Notes: generated from the sequence alone by a model not told the origin. A DNA stretch of 64,000 nucleotides from Planococcus shixiaomingii (GCF_030413615.1 NZ_CP129236.1:3948291-4012290); one strand, 5' to 3'. Numbered from the stretch's first letter, positions 37,163 to 47,956 are shown. A program made the numbers and translations.

Positions 37163-38988
37163 TCCCACTCACCTCCATCGTCTATTTCAAAAGGCAACGT
37201 GAAGAAAATTGTTGTCCCTCTTCCATAAACACTCTTCGCCCAAATAGAACCGCCGTGTGCATGAATCATTTCTTTGGAAATGGCTAGCCCAAGCCCGGTA
37301 CCACCCATTTCGCGGGAACGCGCCCGGTCCACCCGGTAGAAACGGTCAAAAATCCGGTCAACATTTTCTTTCGGAATGCCCATTCCTTGGTCGCTGATCC
37401 GGATCTGCAGCGCCCCTTCTTCTACAGTCATCGCAAAACGGATCATTCCGCCTTCCGGTGAATACTTCAATGCATTGGAAATGATGTTATCGATAACTTG
37501 CGTTAGTTTATCCGGATCGATTTCCACAAAATACTGCTCATTCGGCAAATACCGTTCAAAATGAACGTTTTGCGATTTGGACATCTCAAAACGGTCAATG
37601 ATCCGGTTGAAGAACCGGTTGAATTCGATAATTTCTTTGTTGAGTTCCGTTTCGCTGGAATCCATTTTAGACAGCTTGAGCAGATCATTGACAAGGCGGA
37701 TCATCCGCTCCGTCTCTGTCTGGGTCACGTTCAAAAAGTTCGGTGCGAGATCCGGGTCCTGCCATGCGCCTTCAGCAAGAGCTTCCAAATAACTGCGCAT
37801 TGTTGTCAATGGCGTCCGCAATTCATGGGAAACGTTCGCCACAAATTCCCGGCGTTCCATATCAATTTTTTCCTGCTCCGTATTGTCATGCAAAACAGCG
37901 ATCAAACCGTTCACAAAGCCAGTTTCTTTTTGGATGACCGAAAAACTGGTGCGCAGCAGCGTTGATTGATCTTTCGTACTGAAATCGAGCGTTATGGTTT
38001 CTTTCAGGTGAATCAAATCTTCGAATGTATACTCCGAATCCAATCCGAGCACCATCGTCAACGGACGGTTGATGACCGTTTCACGTGAAACATCCAACAG
38101 TCTTAGCGCCGGATCGTTAATCAGAATGACACGGCCTCTTCGGTCAGTTGATAAAACCCCGTCTGTCATATTCGACAGGATAGAAGCAAGTTTTCGCCGT
38201 TCGCTTTCCGTCGATTGCTGGGATTCCTGCAGCCGGTTGGTCAAATGGTTAAAGGCCCGTGCCAGCTGGCCAATCTCATCATCTCCGTAAACGCGCACTT
38301 TTCGGGAGAAATTCCCTTTCGCCATCGCTTGCGCTTGTTTTCGCATATCCGATATCGGCCGGGAAATGGTCTGTGCCACCAAAACGCCTAAAATGGCCGT
38401 AATGAGCAGTGAAATGGCTGTACCGCCCGCTAAAATGGAGTTGATTTCATCCATCTGGTCATAGACGTTCTCAATGACCGCTTCCACGTAAAGCGCACCA
38501 AGGACTTCCCCGCCTGCCGCTTTTATCGGCTGGACGCGAACCCATACCCTGTCATTTGGGCGCTCCCTCGTGACGTACGTTCTTTCTTTCACTTTTTCCT
38601 CGGTCATCGCCAGCCGCACCAATTCATGCGTCGCACGCTGGCCGACCAAAACTTGGTTATCGGCCTCAGAGGATGCCAATATGTTGTACCGCGAATCGAT
38701 TATCTGAATTTCATTGATATCTTCCGACTGAAATCCATTCAAGACCGAACGAAGACTTTGTTCTTCAGTTAAATCTTCCTCGGTCCTGTTTTTGACCATC
38801 TCTTCCCGCACACTGAACTCAATGATGTTCATACGGTCTTCGATGGAATCTTGAAAGTTTTGACTAAGCGTTTCTTCCAGTTGCTGCGCAAAATAAAGGC
38901 CGATTATCTGCATGGCCAAGACAATCAGCAGGATATAAATCAGCACAAATTTCACATGAATTGATTTAAAAAAACTAACTTTCTGCAT
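37159..38988 (-). CDS. walK: Cell-wall sensor histidine kinase WalK
   Basis: A 609-residue membrane kinase of the essential WalRK system. Order: TM1 (about 14-34), extracytoplasmic Cache-like domain, TM2 (about 187-207), HAMP (ISRPISDMRKQAQAMAKGNF), PAS (about 260-370), HisKA with the phosphohistidine in FVANVSHELRTPLTTMRSY, and HATPase with DNIISNALKYSPEGG, ISDQGMGIPKENVDRIFDRFY and GTGLGLAISKEM. It controls autolysin genes with WalR in response to wall state. A near-consensus parS lies inside the gene at 38077-38092. Confidence 0.95.
   Translation of the reverse strand: MQKVSFFKSIHVKFVLIYILLIVLAMQIIGLYFAQQLEETLSQNFQDSIEDRMNIIEFSVREEMVKNRTEEDLTEEQSLRSVLNGFQSEDINEIQIIDSRYNILASSEADNQVLVGQRATHELVRLAMTEEKVKERTYVTRERPNDRVWVRVQPIKAAGGEVLGALYVEAVIENVYDQMDEINSILAGGTAISLLITAILGVLVAQTISRPISDMRKQAQAMAKGNFSRKVRVYGDDEIGQLARAFNHLTNRLQESQQSTESERRKLASILSNMTDGVLSTDRRGRVILINDPALRLLDVSRETVINRPLTMVLGLDSEYTFEDLIHLKETITLDFSTKDQSTLLRTSFSVIQKETGFVNGLIAVLHDNTEQEKIDMERREFVANVSHELRTPLTTMRSYLEALAEGAWQDPDLAPNFLNVTQTETERMIRLVNDLLKLSKMDSSETELNKEIIEFNRFFNRIIDRFEMSKSQNVHFERYLPNEQYFVEIDPDKLTQVIDNIISNALKYSPEGGMIRFAMTVEEGALQIRISDQGMGIPKENVDRIFDRFYRVDRARSREMGGTGLGLAISKEMIHAHGGSIWAKSVYGRGTTIFFTLPFEIDDGGEWE
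38077..38092. promoter_or_regulatory. parS-like site inside walK
   Basis: CGTTTCACGTGAAACA differs from the parS consensus TGTTNCACGTGAAACA only at the first base. Possible ParB/Spo0J nucleation site. Confidence 0.55.
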
Positions 38989-38993
38989 TTATT

Positions 38994-39701
38994 CTACTCC
39001 TGTTCAGGATTTCGCAAGTAATACCCCACTCCACGGCGTGTCACGATCCAAGAAGGATGGCTCGGGTTGTCTTCGATTTTTTCACGCAATCGGCGAATTG
39101 TTACATCAACTGTCCGGACATCCCCGAAATAGTCATAACCCCATACCGTCTGCAGCAAATGTTCACGGGTCATCACTTGCCCGATGTGTTTCCCGAGATA
39201 ATGGAGCAATTCAAATTCACGGTGCGTCAACTCAATGGTTTCGTCGCGTTTTAGTACTAAATAAGCGTCTGGCTGGATCGTTAAGGAACCTACTTGAATA
39301 TCATTGGACTGTGGACCGTCTTCTTCAATCGGAACCACGCTTTGGCGGCGCAAGTTCGCTTTTACGCGTGCAATCAATTCCCGTGTCGAGAACGGCTTCG
39401 TGACATAATCGTCGGCACCAAGTTCAAGGCCTAAGACTTTGTCGATCTCCGAATCTTTCGCTGTTAGCATGATGATCGGAAAATCGAACTTTTTGCGGAT
39501 TTCCCGGCACACTTCCATGCCATCTCGGTTCGGCAGCATGATGTCGAGCAGCATCAAATCCGGCAGAATTTCTCCCGCCAGTTTAATGGCCTCATCCCCA
39601 TCATAGGCACATACCACATCAAAGCCTTCTTTCTTCAAATTAAACTGCAGAATATCCGCAATCGGCTTTTCGTCGTCTACAACTAAAATCGTTTTGCTCA
39701 T
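38994..39701 (-). CDS. walR: Response regulator WalR
   Basis: A 235-residue OmpR-type regulator. [20 protein letters not shown] starts the receiver; the phosphorylated Asp lies in [15 protein letters not shown] and the Lys in [11 protein letters not shown]. The C-terminal winged helix carries [27 protein letters not shown] and [20 protein letters not shown]. It drives genes for peptidoglycan hydrolases. The frame is open upstream, but AGAGGGGAG precedes the ATG at 39699-39701. First gene of the wal operon. Confidence 0.96.
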   Translation of the reverse strand: MSKTILVVDDEKPIADILQFNLKKEGFDVVCAYDGDEAIKLAGEILPDLMLLDIMLPNRDGMEVCREIRKKFDFPIIMLTAKDSEIDKVLGLELGADDYVTKPFSTRELIARVKANLRRQSVVPIEEDGPQSNDIQVGSLTIQPDAYLVLKRDETIELTHREFELLHYLGKHIGQVMTREHLLQTVWGYDYFGDVRTVDVTIRRLREKIEDNPSHPSWIVTRRGVGYYLRNPEQE

Positions 39702-39822
39702 CGTTATTCTCCCCTCTATTTCCCCGCTTTTTTCCGCGTGGAATTCTACCCGTTTCTTATTCATATCTCCCTTTACTTTATCACTGTTGGAGAGGTTTCG
39801 CATCTATAACTGGCTAATGAGT

Positions 39823-39836
39823 ATTTCCCGGGAAAT
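39823..39836. promoter_or_regulatory. Noc-binding site (NBS)
   Basis: ATTTCCCGGGAAAT, an exact match to the B. subtilis Noc consensus, within the 16-base palindrome 39822-39837. It lies between the M23 gene terminator and walR. Confidence 0.65.
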
Positions 39837-39843
39837 AATAACG

Positions 39844-39885
39844 AAAAAGAAAAGAGACCAGCCGCAAAATCGGGCCAGTCTCTGT
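39844..39885 (-). terminator. Terminator of the G5/M23 gene
   Basis: Hairpin AGAGACCAGCC / GGGCCAGTCTCT-type arms followed by TTTTCTT on the minus strand. Confidence 0.75.
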
Positions 39886-39889
39886 GCTT

Positions 39890-41176
39890 TTATTTAAGAT
39901 AGTCGAGCGGATTTTTTGTTGTACCGTCCAATGAAATTTCAAAATGCAGGTGGATGCCGGTAGAACGGCCGGTAGTCCCCATTTTCCCTAGTTTCGTTCC
40001 CGCTTGGACTTTATCGCCTTTTTTAACCCCAATGGATTCCAAATGGCCATAGATTGTTTCATAGCCGTTCTGGTGGTCAATGACGACATGGTTCCCAAGT
40101 GTACCGGCGGGACCTGCAGTTTTAACGATGCCGTGGTCCGCCGCTTTTATCGCAAAGCCATCAGGACGGGCGATGTCGATGCCATTATGCCACCGTCCCC
40201 AGCGCTTCCCTCTCTCGCTGGAAATATAACCGCCTTCCGCTGGCCATTCAAACTTTCCAGTGCCAACCGTTGGCAGCTCTTTCGTTCCTTTTAGGACCAC
40301 CTCGCCGACCGGCTTTTCTGTTATCTCCATGGCAGTTTCTTGCCGGGCCACTTCTTCACCGTTTTCTTCTTGAATGGCAAACGTCAATTCTTTTTTGCCG
40401 TCTTTGCCTTCCACATCAACTTTCGAATCGCCGATAAAGAGGCTTGCGTCTTCTTTTTCGTTAATGTCGTGCTTGTAAACTTCTTCAATCTTTTGTTCTT
40501 TTGTTACATTGACTGCCACCTTATGTTCGTTCAGCAGAAAATCAACCGCTTGGTCCACAGTCACGACTTCTTCCGGTGCCGTTTGTTGCGATAAGCCGGA
40601 AATTTTTGCGTTGAACGACAAGTCGGTGATGCGGGTTTCCCCTGCTTTCAGTTCCGGCAGCTCCTCAGAAGAATCCTGGGCAACTTCCCATGCTTCCAGC
40701 TCTTCCGGTGAAACATGAGCCAGTTTCAACCGGCGGACCGTCTCGTTATAAGCGTCCCGATCTTTTAAATGGATCGCAATTTCGTTATTGACAGCCAAGG
40801 CGAATGTCTCCGCTTTGATGGCCACTTTTTGGTTGAGTTGTTCCATAGTTGCCTGTTCGTCCCGAACAATCGGTTTAAAGACTCGCTCTTCGATTACACG
40901 GAACTCTTGGCTCGGCAGAAGGTTCAACCCTTCTACAGGCGCTTCTACATTTTCAATTTTTTCATCGATTGCCGATTCAATCGCTTCTTCATGTGCTACT
41001 GCACCGATATACTCGCTGCTATTATATAAATGATAGATTGTTTCCAAACTATCTTCTTCTGATGGTTTTGCCGATGCTGGTTGGACAGTGAAGCTTGCCA
41101 TGAGCAAAGTGGATGCTAAGGCTGCTTTCAAGATATTCGAGCTGCTGGGCATGCTCGTGCCGTTAAAGTATTTCAT
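39890..41176 (-). CDS. Secreted G5-domain M23 peptidase (peptidoglycan endopeptidase)
   Basis: A 428-residue exported hydrolase. A signal peptide (ILKAALASTLLMASFTVQPASA) ends near residue 36. The middle part is helical; a G5 domain follows at about 240-310 (KELTFAIQEENGEEVARQETAMEITEKPVGEVVLKGT). The C-terminal M23 domain has the zinc motifs HNGIDIARPDG and HLHFEISLDGTTKNPLDYL, and GHLESIGVKKGDKVQ. It should cleave peptide cross-links of peptidoglycan. Placement directly upstream of walRK makes it a good WalR-regulon candidate (inference), though I found no convincing WalR box. A start a few codons downstream is possible. Confidence 0.88.
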   Translation of the reverse strand: MKYFNGTSMPSSSNILKAALASTLLMASFTVQPASAKPSEEDSLETIYHLYNSSEYIGAVAHEEAIESAIDEKIENVEAPVEGLNLLPSQEFRVIEERVFKPIVRDEQATMEQLNQKVAIKAETFALAVNNEIAIHLKDRDAYNETVRRLKLAHVSPEELEAWEVAQDSSEELPELKAGETRITDLSFNAKISGLSQQTAPEEVVTVDQAVDFLLNEHKVAVNVTKEQKIEEVYKHDINEKEDASLFIGDSKVDVEGKDGKKELTFAIQEENGEEVARQETAMEITEKPVGEVVLKGTKELPTVGTGKFEWPAEGGYISSERGKRWGRWHNGIDIARPDGFAIKAADHGIVKTAGPAGTLGNHVVIDHQNGYETIYGHLESIGVKKGDKVQAGTKLGKMGTTGRSTGIHLHFEISLDGTTKNPLDYLK

Positions 41177-41484
41177 TGCTTTTAGGTGACCCCTTCCGTA
41201 AGTGCGACAGCGCCGCTGCTAAAGACTGTTTTATATACAACCTTTCCTACTCTAACACGTTCTTATTTTAAAATAGCGACATGATGCCATCCGTAAATAA
41301 ACCGTATTATTGGGTCCAATATTTTCTATTCTGTTGGGATTTTCTCTAGTAAGGGTCTATAAAAGACTTCTTAAAAAACCTTTTATTGGCATTATTCTGA
41401 TGATACTGAGTTGTTCCTTTGTCATATTTGTCATATATCTAATAAAACCCTCATCGAAATGTGTATATTTTGTTGCAATAACAT
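41177..41484. other. Intergenic gap upstream of the G5/M23 gene
   Basis: About 300 AT-rich bases. A tandem TTTGTCATA TTTGTCATA lies near 41418-41436, but its 9-base period does not fit the WalR box. No gene or riboswitch is visible. Confidence 0.45.
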
Positions 41485-41534
41485 AAAAAAAGCCGCTCCA
41501 TAAGTCATTTTCATGACTTTTTGAAGCAGCTCTT
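41485..41534 (-). terminator. Terminator of purA
   Basis: Long hairpin with inner arms AAGTCAT / ATGACTT and outer AGCCGCT / AGCAGCT, then seven T on the minus strand. Confidence 0.85.
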
Positions 41535-41611
41535 GATTATTAAGTTAAAATCCAATACCAATTTTCTATGAAGCAATGGCTTTACGCTTTTGCATCATAG
41601 CCAAGCATTTA

Positions 41612-42898
41612 TTATCTCCACACACTGCTGACAATATTCGTTTGGTTGCGGTCTGGCCCTACAGAGAAAATAGAGATTTGTACGCCAGTCAACTGAGCAA
41701 TGCGCTCCAAGTAGTGGCGTGCGTTTTCAGGAAGCTCATCCAGTGATTTGCATCCTGTCACGTCTTCCGACCAACCTGGAAGCTCTTCGTATACCGGTTC
41801 GCAATCCGCAAGCATGCGCAAGTTTGCCGGATACTCCGTGATCAATTCTCCCTGGTAGCTGTATGCTGTACAAATTTTCACCGTTTCAAGGCCTGTCAAT
41901 ACGTCGATCGAGTTGACGGTAAGGTCAGTCAATCCACTGACGCGTCTTGCATGGCGCACTACTACGCTGTCGAACCAGCCGATGCGGCGAGGGCGGCCAG
42001 TTGTCGTCCCATACTCTTTTCCGACTTCACGGATTCGGTTTCCAACTTCATCAAACAATTCAGTCGGGAACGGCCCATCGCCAACTCGTGACGTATATGC
42101 TTTACATACGCCGATTACATGCTGGATAGCAGTTGGGCCAACTCCGGCGCCAATTGTCACTCCGCCTGCTACCGGGTTGGATGACGTAACAAATGGGTAT
42201 GTACCTTGGTCGATGTCCAGCATGACGCCTTGTGCGCCTTCAAATAGAACGCGGCGGCCATTGTCCACAGCATCGTTCAATACTTTTGATGTATCGGTTA
42301 CGTACTTGGCGATTTCCTGGCCGTATTCATAGTACTCTTCCATGATTTCTTCAACCGTAAAGCCTTCTGTTTCGTAGAATTTCTCGAACATGCGGTTTTT
42401 CTCGTTCAAGTTCATGCGAAGTTTTTCTTCGAACACAACATGGTCCAAAAGATCCGCCATGCGGATGCCGACACGTGCTGCTTTGTCCATATAAGCAGGC
42501 CCGATGCCTTTTCCTGTTGTTCCGATTTTATTTGCTCCGCGTCTTGCCTCTTCCACTTCGTCTTGCTTGATGTGGTATGGCAGAATGACGTGCGCGCGGT
42601 TGGAAATGCGCAAGTTGTCTGTCGTAACGCCGCGTGCATGCAACGCTTTAAGTTCCGTTACAAGCGCTTTCGGGTCAACAACCATTCCGTTGCCGATCAC
42701 TGAAATTTTGTCTTTATAGAAAATCCCTGAAGGAATCAAATGCAATTTATACGTTTCGCCGCCAAAAATGATCGTATGGCCGGCATTGTTCCCGCCTTGG
42801 TAACGCGCAATCACTTCTGCGTGTTCAGATAGAAAATCGGTGATTTTCCCTTTTCCTTCGTCTCCCCATTGCGTTCCTACTACTACGATTGATGTCAT
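41612..42898 (-). CDS. purA: Adenylosuccinate synthetase
   Basis: A 428-residue GTP-dependent ligase that makes adenylosuccinate from IMP and aspartate, first committed step to [24 protein letters not shown] holds the P-loop-like glycine motif and catalytic Asp; GNNAGHTI contains the catalytic His; [13 protein letters not shown] is the base-binding segment. The ATG at 42896-42898 matches the family start; the open frame extends 12 codons further without support. Monocistronic between purA and dnaB terminators. Confidence 0.96.
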   Translation of the reverse strand: MTSIVVVGTQWGDEGKGKITDFLSEHAEVIARYQGGNNAGHTIIFGGETYKLHLIPSGIFYKDKISVIGNGMVVDPKALVTELKALHARGVTTDNLRISNRAHVILPYHIKQDEVEEARRGANKIGTTGKGIGPAYMDKAARVGIRMADLLDHVVFEEKLRMNLNEKNRMFEKFYETEGFTVEEIMEEYYEYGQEIAKYVTDTSKVLNDAVDNGRRVLFEGAQGVMLDIDQGTYPFVTSSNPVAGGVTIGAGVGPTAIQHVIGVCKAYTSRVGDGPFPTELFDEVGNRIREVGKEYGTTTGRPRRIGWFDSVVVRHARRVSGLTDLTVNSIDVLTGLETVKICTAYSYQGELITEYPANLRMLADCEPVYEELPGWSEDVTGCKSLDELPENARHYLERIAQLTGVQISIFSVGPDRNQTNIVSSVWR

Positions 42899-42986
42899 CG
42901 TCCGCACCTCCGTTAGGCATAAGCCCTGTATCAAACAGTGTTTATTGTATCAATGAAAACCCCTCTAGTCAATGGAAATCAAAAGA

Positions 42987-43032
42987 AAACACGAACATAA
43001 AAATGTGTTTTCACATTTAATGTTCGTGTTTA
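42987..43032 (-). terminator. Terminator of the rpsF-dnaB operon
   Basis: Strong hairpin AAACACGAACAT / TGTTCGTGTTT with a second inner stem AAATGTG / CACATTT, overlapping the dnaB stop codon. Confidence 0.85.
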
Positions 43033-44391
43033 GTATCCTCCGTCTTGCCCGCCTTCGTGCTGGCTCCAATCAATGGTGACGAATTTATTGTACTCTTTCA
43101 CGAAAGCCAGTTTTACGGTTCCGGTCGGGCCGTTACGCTGTTTCGCGATGATAATTTCAATCATGTTCTGATCTTCTGTTTCTTTGTCGTAGTAATCTTC
43201 ACGGTACAGGAAAGATACGATATCGGCATCTTGCTCAATACTTCCCGATTCCCGCAAATCCGACATCATCGGCCGCTTGTCCTGCCGCTGCTCCACACCA
43301 CGGGACAACTGCGACAAGGCGATAACGGGAACTTCCAGCTCACGCGCCAACCCTTTTAACGAACGGGAAATATCCGATACTTCCTGTTGGCGGTTTTCGC
43401 CGGAACGGCCCGGTCCTTGAATCAGCTGCAAATAATCGATCATGATCATGCCAAGGCCGTGTTCCTGTTTTAAACGGCGGCATTTCGCCCGGATGTCATT
43501 GACCCGGATTCCGGGCGTGTCATCGATGAAAATACCGGCATTGGACAGGCTCCCCATTGCCATCGTCAGCTTTCGCCAGTCTTCGTTCTGAAGAGCTCCG
43601 GTCCGCATAACTTGTGCATCGATATTTCCTTCCGCACAAAGCATCCGCATGACCAGCTGTTCGGCACCCATCTCCAAACTGAAGATGGCGACGTTTTCGT
43701 TTGCTCTGGTGGCCACGTTTTGGGCTACGTTCAAGGCGAATGCCGTCTTACCGACAGAAGGCCGTGCCGCGACGATGATCAGGTCATTGCGCTGAAACCC
43801 GGCAGTTACCTTATCCAAGTCTCGGAAGCCGGTAGGGATGCCTGTAACGTCTCCCTTGCGTGTATGCAGCAATTCGATGTTATCGTACGTCTTGACCAAC
43901 ACATCTTTGATGTGGATAAAGTCACCGGCATTTTTCCGGCTTGATACTTCCATCATCTTCTTCTCAGCTTCAGACAGCAACGCTTCTACTTCATCTTCAC
44001 GTGTAAAGCCGTCCTCTACGATTGAAGTCGCCACACGGATGAGTCGGCGCAACAGCGCCTTTTCTTCCACGATGTGAGCGTAATGCGCGACGTTTGCTGC
44101 GGTAGGAACGGCATTGGCGATTTCCGTCAAATAAGACAATCCGCCGACGTCTTCCAATTCTTTTTTCACAGAAAGTTCTTCTGTTACCGTCACCACATCG
44201 ATTGCTTTGCCGCGATCTGACAGCGTCAGCATCGTCTGGAATATTTTTTGGTGCGCGATGCGGTAAAAATCTTCCGGCATGACGATTTCCGCTACGGTGA
44301 TCAACGATTGCGGTTCTAAAAAGATGGCACCAATAACCGATTGCTCGGCTTCTTGGTTATGCGGAGGAACTCGATCTATCGTTTCGTTCAT
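43030..44391 (-). CDS. dnaB: Replicative DNA helicase DnaB (DnaC in B. subtilis)
   Basis: A 453-residue hexameric helicase of the replication fork. The N-terminal domain starts RVPPHNQEAEQSVIGAIFL. The RecA-like motor shows Walker A VAARPSVGKTAFALNVA, Walker B LGMIMIDYLQLIQG and the DnaB motif LSQLSRGVEQRQDKRPMMSDLRESGSIEQDAD. Twelve bases downstream of rplI, the usual Bacillales order. Confidence 0.97.
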   Translation of the reverse strand: MNETIDRVPPHNQEAEQSVIGAIFLEPQSLITVAEIVMPEDFYRIAHQKIFQTMLTLSDRGKAIDVVTVTEELSVKKELEDVGGLSYLTEIANAVPTAANVAHYAHIVEEKALLRRLIRVATSIVEDGFTREDEVEALLSEAEKKMMEVSSRKNAGDFIHIKDVLVKTYDNIELLHTRKGDVTGIPTGFRDLDKVTAGFQRNDLIIVAARPSVGKTAFALNVAQNVATRANENVAIFSLEMGAEQLVMRMLCAEGNIDAQVMRTGALQNEDWRKLTMAMGSLSNAGIFIDDTPGIRVNDIRAKCRRLKQEHGLGMIMIDYLQLIQGPGRSGENRQQEVSDISRSLKGLARELEVPVIALSQLSRGVEQRQDKRPMMSDLRESGSIEQDADIVSFLYREDYYDKETEDQNMIEIIIAKQRNGPTGTVKLAFVKEYNKFVTIDWSQHEGGQDGGY

Positions 44392-44403
44392 CGGTACATC
44401 TCC

Positions 44404-44853
44404 TTACGCTTCTTCAGTTACGTGGACTTTGAGCGTAGCTGTTACTTCTTGGTGGATTTTTACAGGGATATTTGTATAGCCCAACGAGCGGATAGCATCA
44501 TCCAACTCCATTTTGCGTTTGTCGATTTTGAAGCCATGTTTTTTCTCCAATTCGCTCGCCACTTGTTTTGTAGTAATCGAACCGAACAACCGGCCGCCTT
44601 CACCTGATTTGGCTTTTAGTTCAATTGTCAAAGCTTCCAATTTTTCTTTCAGCTGCTGCGCTTCTTGCAATTCTTGTTCAGAAAGTTTTTCTTCTTTTTT
44701 CTTTTGGCCGTTCAATTGGCTGATCGCCGCTTGGCTGGCTTCAATTGCAAAATTATTTTTAATCAGGAAGTTGTGTGCGTATCCATCTGCCACATTCTTG
44801 ATTTCGCCTTTTTTCCCTCTGCCTTTTACATCTTTCAAAAATATTACTTTCAT
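44404..44853 (-). CDS. rplI: 50S ribosomal protein L9
   Basis: A 149-residue protein. [31 protein letters not shown] is the canonical N-terminal rRNA-binding domain, joined by a long charged helix (about 40-75) to the C-terminal domain. The start overlaps the gdpP stop by four bases. Confidence 0.97.
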   Translation of the reverse strand: MKVIFLKDVKGRGKKGEIKNVADGYAHNFLIKNNFAIEASQAAISQLNGQKKKEEKLSEQELQEAQQLKEKLEALTIELKAKSGEGGRLFGSITTKQVASELEKKHGFKIDKRKMELDDAIRSLGYTNIPVKIHQEVTATLKVHVTEEA

Positions 44854-46826
44854 TCGGTTTGTCCTCCTTCATAATGTTCCTCAATCACATTTTTCAACAA
44901 TTCAACAGCTTCTTCAACTGTTGCATCTGGTATTTGGGTCGCGGCATTTGTTAAATGGCCGCCGCCGCCAAGGTTTTCCATAACCAGCTGCACGTTCACT
45001 TCTCCAAGTGAGCGGGCACTGATGCCAACGCCGTTTTCTCCGCGTTCCGCGATAACGAAAGAGGCGTTGACGTCTTTCATCGTCAATAAAATATCGGCCG
45101 TCTGCGCAATCAGCACAGGGCTGTAAGTTTTGCCTGGCTCCCCTTTTGCAATTGCAATGCCGTCCGCTACAAATTCAACGGTCTGGACGATTTTAGCACG
45201 TTCCAAATACGTATCCAAATCTTCTTTCAAGAGCCGCTGTACCAGTACCGTATCGGCCCCGTTCGCCCGCAAATAGGAAGCTGCTTCAAATGTACGTGCC
45301 CCCGTGCGAAGTGTAAAGCTTTTTGTATCCACTATAATACCTGCCAGCATGGCAGTTGCTTCAAGCATGGATAGCTTTTCGTGCTTCGGCTGGTATTCGA
45401 TCAATTCGGTCACGAGCTCGGCTGTCGATGAAGCATAAGGTTCCATGTAAACGAGCATCGTATTGGTGATAAATTCCTCGCCTCTCCGGTGATGGTCGAT
45501 GATGACCACTCGTTCCATCCGCTGGAGCAGCCGTTCATCGATGACCATGGACGGCTTATGGGTATCCACGATGACAAGCAGCGAATTGTCCGTCATCGTC
45601 GCCAGCGCTTCTTCCGGTGTGATGAATTGGTTGAACAAGTCCGCGTCTTCTTCGATTTCATTCATCAATCGCATGACGCTTCGGTCATATTCGTCAAAAT
45701 CCAGCACGATGCTGCCTTTGACTTTGTTCATTGCAGCCATTTTCGCCACCCCGACAGCAGCGCCTATAGCGTCCATATCAGGCATTTTATGGCCCATGAC
45801 AAACACTTGGTCACTTTCCTGGATCAAATCGCGTAGTGCATGGGAAATGACCCGCGCCCGCACCCGAGTTCGTTTTTCAACCGGATTCGTCTTGCCGCCG
45901 TAAAATTTCACTTTGCCGCTCGGGTGCTTGATCGCCACTTGGTCGCCGCCTCGGCCAAGGACCAAATCCAAACTGGATTGGGCCATGCTGCCAAGCTCAA
46001 CAAGAGCAGCGGATCCCGCTCCAACGCCGATGCTCAGCGTCAGCGCTAAGTTGTCCTTCGATGTCACTTCACGGATATCATCTAAAATCGCGAATTTCGA
46101 TTTTTCCAGCTCTTTTAAAATCGATTCATTGAATACCGCCATGAAACGGTCGGACGAGATGCGCTTGACGAAAATCCCGTGGTTTTCAGCCCATTGGTTA
46201 ATGAGCGATGTCACCAGGCTGTTTAAATTACTTCGGGTTTGGTCATCCATTCCTTGTGCCAGTTCGTCGTAGTTGTCGATAAACAAAATCCCGATTACTG
46301 TGCGGTCTGCATAATACAAGGTCTCAATTTCCACTTGTTCTGTAATATCAAACAAATAAAACAGACGGTCATTCACTTTATAGTACACTCGGTACTTGCG
46401 GTCTCCGAGCGTAATTGTTGTTTCTCTTGCTTCATTAGAAGTTACTAGCGCTTGAAAGTCATCCGATATTGAAAACAGTGATTCACCGATCAGCGTGTCG
46501 TATTCCAATGCCGACGTCATATACGGATTAGCCCATTCGATATCGAAATCTTCATTGACCAGCAATATTCCAATCGGCATTTCAAGAAGCGCTTCTTCTC
46601 CGACTTTTTTCATCCGGTATGACAGCATTTCGATATGTTGTTCAGTCGCTTCATAAGTTTTCTTCTCTATCATCCATGCAGCGGCAAAGCCAATGGCAAA
46701 CAGCAGGACAAAAAGTCCCGCTACCCATTCCGACCAGCGTGAAATCAGAATCGCCGCAGTTAAGCCCAGCAGCAATAGCGCAATAAGCGGATATCGAAGT
46801 TTTCTCTTTCTAAAAAAAGCCGACAT
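44850..46826 (-). CDS. gdpP: Cyclic-di-AMP phosphodiesterase GdpP (YybT)
   Basis: A 658-residue membrane protein that hydrolyses c-di-AMP to pApA and so sets wall, potassium and beta-lactam responses. Two N-terminal helices (about 10-50) precede a PAS domain (about 80-150), a degenerate GGDEF domain (about 170-305, lacking the GGDEF sequence), and DHH/DHHA1 domains: [39 protein letters not shown] and [12 protein letters not shown]. It lies between yybS and rplI, as in other Bacillales. Confidence 0.95.
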   Translation of the reverse strand: MSAFFRKRKLRYPLIALLLLGLTAAILISRWSEWVAGLFVLLFAIGFAAAWMIEKKTYEATEQHIEMLSYRMKKVGEEALLEMPIGILLVNEDFDIEWANPYMTSALEYDTLIGESLFSISDDFQALVTSNEARETTITLGDRKYRVYYKVNDRLFYLFDITEQVEIETLYYADRTVIGILFIDNYDELAQGMDDQTRSNLNSLVTSLINQWAENHGIFVKRISSDRFMAVFNESILKELEKSKFAILDDIREVTSKDNLALTLSIGVGAGSAALVELGSMAQSSLDLVLGRGGDQVAIKHPSGKVKFYGGKTNPVEKRTRVRARVISHALRDLIQESDQVFVMGHKMPDMDAIGAAVGVAKMAAMNKVKGSIVLDFDEYDRSVMRLMNEIEEDADLFNQFITPEEALATMTDNSLLVIVDTHKPSMVIDERLLQRMERVVIIDHHRRGEEFITNTMLVYMEPYASSTAELVTELIEYQPKHEKLSMLEATAMLAGIIVDTKSFTLRTGARTFEAASYLRANGADTVLVQRLLKEDLDTYLERAKIVQTVEFVADGIAIAKGEPGKTYSPVLIAQTADILLTMKDVNASFVIAERGENGVGISARSLGEVNVQLVMENLGGGGHLTNAATQIPDATVEEAVELLKNVIEEHYEGGQTE

Positions 46827-46840
46827 TTTTCTTCAGCTCC

Positions 46841-47800
46841 TCATTTTCCTTTAAACTCGTGTGCCCGCTTAACCCAGCCCCGGATATCAAAACCGAGGTC
46901 CACGATTCCGACTATACTCGTAAACGATTGCAGCGGCAAAGCCAGAATGGTCGCAATAACAGTCACCCACTTAGGCCAGCCTTCCTGCTTGATGTAAAAG
47001 TGGTAAAACGATACCCCTTGCAAGAATAACAGCAATTGAAGCAGGACGGATGCGTTAATGAACATCATATATGCCATTGATCCGGGCTGAATATCTGACA
47101 GCATGGAGATCAGCAGCACGATTAAATAATACCATAATACACTTTTCGGCAATTTCATATCACGAAAAGGCGGGAATTTCGGTACATCCGTACCAAGCCG
47201 TTTTAAAATCGGTAAATACACCAGTAGCATAAACCAAACTAGCAGGAAAACACTTCCGACGAGCAACGTCGGCAATAAGGTTTCGACTGAAAACATCAGT
47301 TGGTCGACCGCTTCATTGTATTTTTCCATCTGTTCCACGGAAGCACCGAAGCGCTCCAACATTTCTCCTGAAGTTGCATAAGATGCTTTCATCATTGTAA
47401 TGCCTTCTTCGAGAACGTTAATGCCGAACAAAACAATAGAGGCTACATATTGTAAAACGGTGGAGATGAGCAGGACAATGCCGGAGCACAAGAACATGAA
47501 TAACTTGCTTTTCCGGTAATGAATGGAAAGGCCGATAGAAAGGCCGAGCGGCACATATACAAGCGCCAGCGGCAACGATAGAAGACCGCCTACGATAAAT
47601 GACAAGACCAGGCAGACAACTGAAAAAAGCATACTTGCCTTCCATGGATATTTTGCGCTGTACCACGCAACCGGCAATCCTAAAAACAAAGTAGTGATAA
47701 CATTTAAAAGAGGCACGTATACGGAGGCTGCAAGCAATACTGCAAATACTGCCGCCATCATCGCGCCGTTAGTGAGTTGTCTTGTTTGTTGATTTTGCAT
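46841..47800 (-). CDS. yybS: YybS family membrane protein (DUF2232)
   Basis: A 319-residue polytopic protein with about eight hydrophobic segments, beginning NGAMMAAVFAVLLAASVYVPLLNVITTLFLGLPVAWYSAKYP. It is the conserved neighbour of gdpP and of unknown function; the DUF2232 fold resembles small-molecule transporter components. Ends 14 bases before gdpP in the same operon. Confidence 0.9.
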   Translation of the reverse strand: MQNQQTRQLTNGAMMAAVFAVLLAASVYVPLLNVITTLFLGLPVAWYSAKYPWKASMLFSVVCLVLSFIVGGLLSLPLALVYVPLGLSIGLSIHYRKSKLFMFLCSGIVLLISTVLQYVASIVLFGINVLEEGITMMKASYATSGEMLERFGASVEQMEKYNEAVDQLMFSVETLLPTLLVGSVFLLVWFMLLVYLPILKRLGTDVPKFPPFRDMKLPKSVLWYYLIVLLISMLSDIQPGSMAYMMFINASVLLQLLLFLQGVSFYHFYIKQEGWPKWVTVIATILALPLQSFTSIVGIVDLGFDIRGWVKRAHEFKGK

Positions 47801-47916
47801 TCGACTCTTTTTCCCCTTCTTTCGGGTTTATTTCATCCTTGTAATTGTAACACGATTAAGGAACGTGAACAAAAATGCCGATAACCACAACTGCCGGCAC
47901 CTCGAAAAAAGCGAAC

Positions 47917-47947
47917 AAAAAAGAAGACCGGTTTCCCGGCCTTCTTG
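47917..47947 (-). terminator. Terminator/attenuator after rpsR
   Basis: Hairpin AAGAAGGCCGG / CCGGTCTTCTT followed by six T on the minus strand, ten bases past the rpsR stop; it probably separates rpsF-ssb-rpsR from yybS-gdpP-rplI-dnaB in part. Confidence 0.8.
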
Positions 47948-47956
47948 TGTTTGAAC

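Noticed and set aside
41418..41436. Tandem TTTGTCATA as a WalR box ahead of the G5/M23 gene
   Set aside because: The repeat period is 9 bases; WalR boxes have six-base half-sites spaced by five, a period of 11.
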